A stretch of DNA of 10,068 bases, taken from the NCBI GenBank assembly GCA_002705485.1, contig PAGT01000001.1, positions 1 to 10,068 of the forward strand, given 5' to 3'. The translations under genes were made by a program, and so were the position numbers. Origin of the DNA: Flavobacteriales bacterium (GTDB lineage: Bacteria; Bacteroidota; Bacteroidia; Flavobacteriales; Flavobacteriaceae). Below the pieces are notes generated by a model. That model did no database searches. It had not been told where the DNA came from and worked only from the letters and a program-made list of their open reading frames with translations. Below, in pieces: positions 7,197-10,068 of the stretch. Within the stretch, counting starts at the first letter, position 1. Each line of letters begins with the position of its first letter.

Positions 7197-7208
7197 TTTA
7201 AAGTTAAA
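7180..7208 (-). promoter_or_regulatory. Candidate promoter of the leftward ring-cleavage operon
   Basis: Read on the minus strand, TTTAAC (7208-7203) and GATAAT (7185-7180) are separated by 17 bp, a sigma70-like arrangement with a weak -35 and a good -10. The -10 ends 5 bases before ATG 7174, so transcription would begin at or just inside the start codon. No Shine-Dalgarno sequence is present, which agrees with a leaderless message. In such AT-rich DNA promoter-like hexamers are common, so the assignment is tentative. Confidence 0.35.
7186..7191 (+). promoter_or_regulatory. Candidate -10 box (TATAAT) of the crotonase gene
   Basis: A consensus TATAAT lies on the plus strand within the palindrome, about 58 bases before the crotonase ATG, which would give a leader of roughly 50 bases. 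No convincing -35 hexamer is found 16-18 bp upstream. A TATTAT at 7221-7226 is an alternative. The site is of interest mainly because it shares the palindrome with the opposite promoter. Confidence 0.3.
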
Positions 7209-7248
7209 ATTAAGCGTAACTATTATTCGTGAGCTCCAATAAGAAAAT

Positions 7249-7977
7249 ATGAAAGATTATATCCGTTCAGCTAATGAAGATGGAATATTGGATATTAAAA
7301 TAGAAAGGCCAAACAAAAAGAACGCTTTAACTGAAAAGATGTATTTGGAGTTGAATAGACTAATCTCTGACGCATCAAAGAGTGCCCAAATTAACGTCAT
7401 TTTGATATCTGGAGGACAAGACTTTACAGCGGGAAATGACCTTGAAGATTTCAAAAAAAATCCACCACAAGATAGAAGCTCTCCAGTTTTTAAATTCATG
7501 CAGAGTTTTTCTAAATGTCCTTTGCCAATAATTGCTTCAGTTGATGGATTTGCTGTTGGCATAGGTACAACTATGTTACTACACAGTGACTTAGTTTATG
7601 CTTCAAAAGATAGTATCTTTATGCTTCCATTCATTGATTTAGGAGTTGTTCCGGAATTTGGTTCTTCTATGTTATTACCGGAAAGATTAGGCTATGTCAA
7701 AGCTGCCGAAATGCTAATGCTTGGCAATAGGATTACAGCTGAAGAAGCATTACAAATGGGATTGATCAATTTGGTATTGAGAGAGGATGAAGTCTACGAG
7801 GCTGCTAAGAAAACTGCTAGGAAGCTAGCAAGAAAACCAAGAAAAGCTCTGTTAATGACGAAAAAATTAATGCGAAGGGATAAAGAAACATTATCTGAAA
7901 GAATAGATACTGAAAGTGATCAATTTATTAAATTTCTGCAAAGCAGCGAATCTAAAAATATTCTAAACAAGTTGTAA
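7249..7977 (+). CDS. Crotonase-fold delta3,delta2-enoyl-CoA isomerase-like protein
   Basis: A 242-residue enoyl-CoA hydratase/isomerase superfamily protein. Oxyanion-hole segments are FTAGNDLEDF (59-68) and DGFAVGIGTT (99-108). The two glutamates of classical enoyl-CoA hydratase (Glu144 and Glu164 in the rat enzyme) are replaced by Thr108 and Phe128, so hydratase activity is unlikely. Instead PEFGSS at 135-140 supplies Glu136, matching the 'PEGxSS' signature of eukaryotic-type delta3,delta2-enoyl-CoA isomerases such as ECI2 and yeast Eci1, which move a double bond from position 3 to 2 during oxidation of unsaturated acids. Length and the LPFIDLG-VPE-SS pattern also agree. It stands alone on the plus strand between two leftward operons, starting 74 bp from the CMD gene and ending 18 bp from the convergent thioesterase gene. 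Only a weak AAGA ribosome-binding sequence precedes ATG 7249. The dienoyl-CoA reductase-like gene nearby fits a shared role with unsaturated substrates. Confidence 0.84.
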   Translation: MKDYIRSANEDGILDIKIERPNKKNALTEKMYLELNRLISDASKSAQINVILISGGQDFTAGNDLEDFKKNPPQDRSSPVFKFMQSFSKCPLPIIASVDGFAVGIGTTMLLHSDLVYASKDSIFMLPFIDLGVVPEFGSSMLLPERLGYVKAAEMLMLGNRITAEEALQMGLINLVLREDEVYEAAKKTARKLARKPRKALLMTKKLMRRDKETLSERIDTESDQFIKFLQSSESKNILNKL

Positions 7978-7995
7978 AAAAGATAAAGTAAGTTT

Positions 7996-8436
7996 TCACA
8001 TTAGCTTTTCAAGAACTAATTTATGATTTTTAGTCATCTTCACTTTACTACCATCTTTATAATTTAACATAACAACTACACTTTCAGCGTCAAAAACTAC
8101 GTTATCCTTATTATTGTCCGATAATATTTTATCTTCAATGCAAAACGAAGTATTTCCTATTTTACTAATCCTAGTGTGAACATGTACTGTGTCTGGATAG
8201 GTTAGAGGTATACGGTAATTAGTGTTAAAATTCGCAAGTATAGGTCCTATTCCATCACCCTGCAACAAGCTTTCCATCGTGAATCCATTATTCCACCATG
8301 GCATTTTTTTAAAAAGTTGAATTCTAGAAGTTTCACACCACTTCGCATAAATTATGTTATTTACGTGGTTAAAAGAATCCATATCTCCCCATAACAAAGG
8401 AATCTTGGTTATGACTGGCCAATTCTTTTCATTCAC
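7996..8436 (-). CDS. Hotdog-fold acyl-CoA thioesterase (4HBT/YbgC-like)
   Basis: A 146-residue single hotdog domain protein. The signature WGDMDSFNHVNNIIYAKW at 16-33 corresponds to the active-site loop and central helix of 4-hydroxybenzoyl-CoA thioesterase-type enzymes. Asp20 aligns with the catalytic Asp17 of the Pseudomonas enzyme. Members hydrolyse acyl-CoA or aroyl-CoA to free acid and CoA in the cytoplasm, usually as tetramers. The start is GTG at 8436; the ATG nearby is out of frame and the next in-frame Met is already inside the motif. A GGGAG lies about 12 bases upstream, rather far. The gene overlaps the SDR gene by 8 bp and is last in its operon. It could release a dead-end acyl-CoA or recycle CoA; the substrate is unknown. 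Confidence 0.85.
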   Translation of the reverse strand: MNEKNWPVITKIPLLWGDMDSFNHVNNIIYAKWCETSRIQLFKKMPWWNNGFTMESLLQGDGIGPILANFNTNYRIPLTYPDTVHVHTRISKIGNTSFCIEDKILSDNNKDNVVFDAESVVVMLNYKDGSKVKMTKNHKLVLEKLM

Positions 8437-9256
8437 TAAAAAAATTTCTCCCTACCTGGTAAAAATTATTGGCAACTAACCATTCACCACCGTCTGCTAT
8501 CAACATGTCCCCTGTGATTACACTAGCTGCTGGTGAACAGAGATAAAGCACTTGTTGCGCCATTTTTTCCGTGTTTGTTATACCTCCAGCAGGAATATTA
8601 GACTCAAAAGTTTTAACTACATTCTCATCAAGCATTAAATTCTTTTTCACGTTATCTGTTAAGACTACACCTGGACACATAGCATTAACTCTAATTTTGT
8701 CATTAGACCACTCTAGTGCAAGAGATCTGGTGAGGTTTAGAACTCCTGCTTTTGCTGCACCCGAGTGTGCGACAAATGGAGCTGCTCCCCAAGCATAATT
8801 AGCAATTATATTGACTATAGAAGACCCCTCTTCACTTTTCCTGAGAAGGGGATAACAAGCTTTTGAAACTCTGAATGTTCCATCGAGAACAATATCTATA
8901 ACTGCTCTCCAGGCATTCTCACTCATGGCTGCAGCTGGCGTGACAAAGTTACCTGCGGCATTATTTACTAAAACATCAAGATGTCCCCAAGTATCTTTGA
9001 TATGCTTCGCCACCTCTTCAACGGTTTCATTGTTTCTTACATCCATAGTCTTCCAATGGAGAGTTTTACCTGTCTGACTATTCATTTCTGCAGCTGCTTT
9101 CGTAAGATTCTCTTCCTTTCTTGAAGCAATTATCACGTCTGCACCGTGTTCAAGGAAAGCTTTTGCAAATCCCAAACCCATACCAGTAGCTCCTCCTGTT
9201 ATGAAGACTTTTTTACCTTCGAATAAATTTTCCTTAAAAATACTCTCAGACATCAT
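8429..9256 (-). CDS. SDR oxidoreductase, 2,4-dienoyl-CoA reductase (DECR)-like
   Basis: A 275-residue short-chain dehydrogenase/reductase. The coenzyme loop is TGGATGMGLG (20-29), with Ser45-Arg46 after strand 2 favouring NADPH, and NNAAGNF at 98-104 marks the 2,4-dienoyl-CoA reductase branch. The usual YxxxK is absent: the position before Lys169 reads SGAAK. Instead Tyr154, Ser165 and Lys169 keep the exact 0/+11/+15 spacing of Tyr199, Ser210 and Lys214 in human mitochondrial DECR1. Segments SENAWRAVIDIVLDGTF and DGGEW also resemble DECR. DECR reduces trans-2 dienoyl-CoA to trans-3-enoyl-CoA with NADPH, and the product needs an enoyl-CoA isomerase, which is encoded nearby at 7249-7977. ATG 9256 overlaps the acyl-CoA dehydrogenase stop as ATGA, with GGGAAGG close upstream; ATG 9253 is an alternative. 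A peroxisomal trans-2-enoyl-CoA reductase-like role is the main alternative. Confidence 0.85.
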   Translation of the reverse strand: MMSESIFKENLFEGKKVFITGGATGMGLGFAKAFLEHGADVIIASRKEENLTKAAAEMNSQTGKTLHWKTMDVRNNETVEEVAKHIKDTWGHLDVLVNNAAGNFVTPAAAMSENAWRAVIDIVLDGTFRVSKACYPLLRKSEEGSSIVNIIANYAWGAAPFVAHSGAAKAGVLNLTRSLALEWSNDKIRVNAMCPGVVLTDNVKKNLMLDENVVKTFESNIPAGGITNTEKMAQQVLYLCSPAASVITGDMLIADGGEWLVANNFYQVGRNFFSE

Positions 9257-10068
9257 GCCTTCCCTGAGAATTTGTTAGCACTCTCAAAGCCATCATCTGG
9301 TAGAGACATCATAGTTTTTGAACCAGTACCTATTGCGATAGCTCTTGACAGTGTTTCAGGTAGAATTCTTTCAAAGAAAAACCTTCCAATTATTATCTTA
9401 TTTTTATAAAAATCATCTTCGTCTTGTTTTAAAAAAGCGGTTTTCAACATCAATAACCACATATATCCCATGGACACCAAACCAAACTGCTTCATATAAT
9501 CTGAAGCGGCTGCTCCTATTTCATAAGGGTTAGATAGTCCTTTTTGGGCCATGAACATTGAAGTTTTTTGAAGGCCTTTAAGAGCTTTTTCAAATGGAAT
9601 AACGAACTCTTTAAGATTCTCATCGCCTCTGTTTACTTCAATAAAAGCTAAGGCTGGATGGAAGAACCTTCGGAGCAACCTACCCATCCCTTGAGGCATT
9701 TTTCTACCGGCTAAATCCATTGCTTGAATACCATTTGTGCCTTCCCAAATAGGTGCTATTCTAGCGTCCCTGTAGAATTGTTCCATACCATATTCACGGA
9801 TATAACCATGGCCCCCAAATATCTGAAGCATTTCAGACGATATCTCGACACCATAATCTGTTAGAATTGATTTGATAATTGGAGTCATCAGTTCAACTAA
9901 ATCGTTATTTGCTTTACGAATCTTTTCGTCAGGATCTTTAACCGATCTATCTATTGCTAATGCTGTCCAAGCAGAAAGCATTCTTGATGAGTCAATCAGC
10001 GCTTTAGCTCGCAATAACATGCGCCTAATGTCAGGATGAACCAATAGAGGATCCGCCTCTTCTGAAGG
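9253..10068 (-). CDS. Acyl-CoA dehydrogenase, C-terminal part (5' end outside window), DmdC/FadE-like
   Basis: The frame runs open from the right edge (PSEEADPLLVHPDIRRML...) to a TGA at 9253-9255, giving 271 visible residues; a TTG at 10044 is internal, not a start. The C-terminal helical domain of FAD-dependent acyl-CoA dehydrogenases is clear: FGGHGYIREYGMEQFYRDAR, then IAPIWEGTNGIQAMDL, where Glu109 of the visible part occupies the catalytic base position of medium-chain acyl-CoA dehydrogenase. About 160 more residues follow, with a long helical tail. This tail is typical of the roughly 600-residue branch that includes DmdC and other large bacterial enzymes rather than the 380-residue short/medium-chain type. 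The enzyme makes a trans-2-enoyl-CoA and passes electrons to ETF. It overlaps the SDR gene by 4 bp and is followed by the thioesterase gene, so the three probably share an operon whose promoter lies outside the window. Confidence 0.88.
   Translation of the reverse strand, partial: PSEEADPLLVHPDIRRMLLRAKALIDSSRMLSAWTALAIDRSVKDPDEKIRKANNDLVELMTPIIKSILTDYGVEISSEMLQIFGGHGYIREYGMEQFYRDARIAPIWEGTNGIQAMDLAGRKMPQGMGRLLRRFFHPALAFIEVNRGDENLKEFVIPFEKALKGLQKTSMFMAQKGLSNPYEIGAAASDYMKQFGLVSMGYMWLLMLKTAFLKQDEDDFYKNKIIIGRFFFERILPETLSRAIAIGTGSKTMMSLPDDGFESANKFSGKA

Noticed and set aside
7978..7995. Bidirectional terminator between the convergent crotonase and thioesterase genes.
   Set aside because: The 18-bp gap has A-rich and T-rich stretches but no GC-containing stem that could form a terminator hairpin.
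113..10068. DMSP demethylation pathway (DmdB, DmdC, DmdD), suggested by the DmdB-like ligase, DmdC-like acyl-CoA dehydrogenase and a crotonase.
   Set aside because: The crotonase lacks the hydratase glutamates expected of DmdD and looks like an enoyl-CoA isomerase. No DmdA is present, the genes lie in separate operons, and the DmdB/DmdC branches are broad families with many other substrates.
1..10068. Mobile element, phage, defence system, CRISPR array, tRNA or rRNA.
   Set aside because: Every long open frame is accounted for by metabolic enzymes. No direct-repeat arrays, transposase-like or integrase-like proteins, or tRNA-like segments were seen.

Overview
The window is an AT-rich, tightly packed bacterial catabolic region. 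Ten complete protein genes and two fragments cut by the window edges fill almost all of it. Neighbouring genes overlap by 4-8 bp or sit a few bases apart, and the largest gap is 74 bp. Most starts are ATG, one is GTG, and some genes carry purine-rich Shine-Dalgarno sequences while others show none. Together with the enzyme families, this fits an uncultured, probably marine, streamlined proteobacterium-like organism. There is no rRNA, tRNA or other lineage marker, so the taxonomy is an inference. I saw no mobile element, CRISPR array or RNA gene.

Layout: (1) Bases 1-3392, plus strand: the tail of a fumarylacetoacetate-hydrolase-family (FAA) gene, an AMP-forming acyl-CoA ligase of the DmdB-like branch, and an MhpA-type FAD monooxygenase. 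(2) Bases 3389-7174, minus strand, probably one operon read leftwards: a carboxymuconolactone-decarboxylase-family (CMD) protein, a small Rieske [2Fe-2S] protein, a very long two-domain type I extradiol dioxygenase, and an alpha/beta hydrolase with an Asp nucleophile motif and a large internal insertion. (3) Bases 7175-7248: a divergent intergenic region holding a perfect 10+2+10 bp palindrome that overlaps putative -10 elements on both strands. (4) Bases 7249-7977, plus strand: a crotonase that looks like a delta3,delta2-enoyl-CoA isomerase. (5) Bases 7996-10068, minus strand, probably one operon: an acyl-CoA dehydrogenase (5' end outside the window), a 2,4-dienoyl-CoA reductase-like SDR and a hotdog thioesterase.

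How the genes may work together (inference): the MhpA-like monooxygenase would hydroxylate a phenolic ring, the extradiol dioxygenase would open the catechol, and the alpha/beta hydrolase and/or the FAA-family enzyme would process the ring-fission product. The Rieske protein could supply electrons, either to keep the dioxygenase iron ferrous or to an oxygenase encoded elsewhere. The ligase, acyl-CoA dehydrogenase, enoyl-CoA isomerase, dienoyl-CoA reductase and thioesterase form a beta-oxidation set suited to an unsaturated acyl chain. The whole looks like a catabolic island for an aromatic or cyclic compound with an unsaturated or alkyl side chain. The substrate cannot be read from sequence, and this gene combination does not match any reference pathway I can name.
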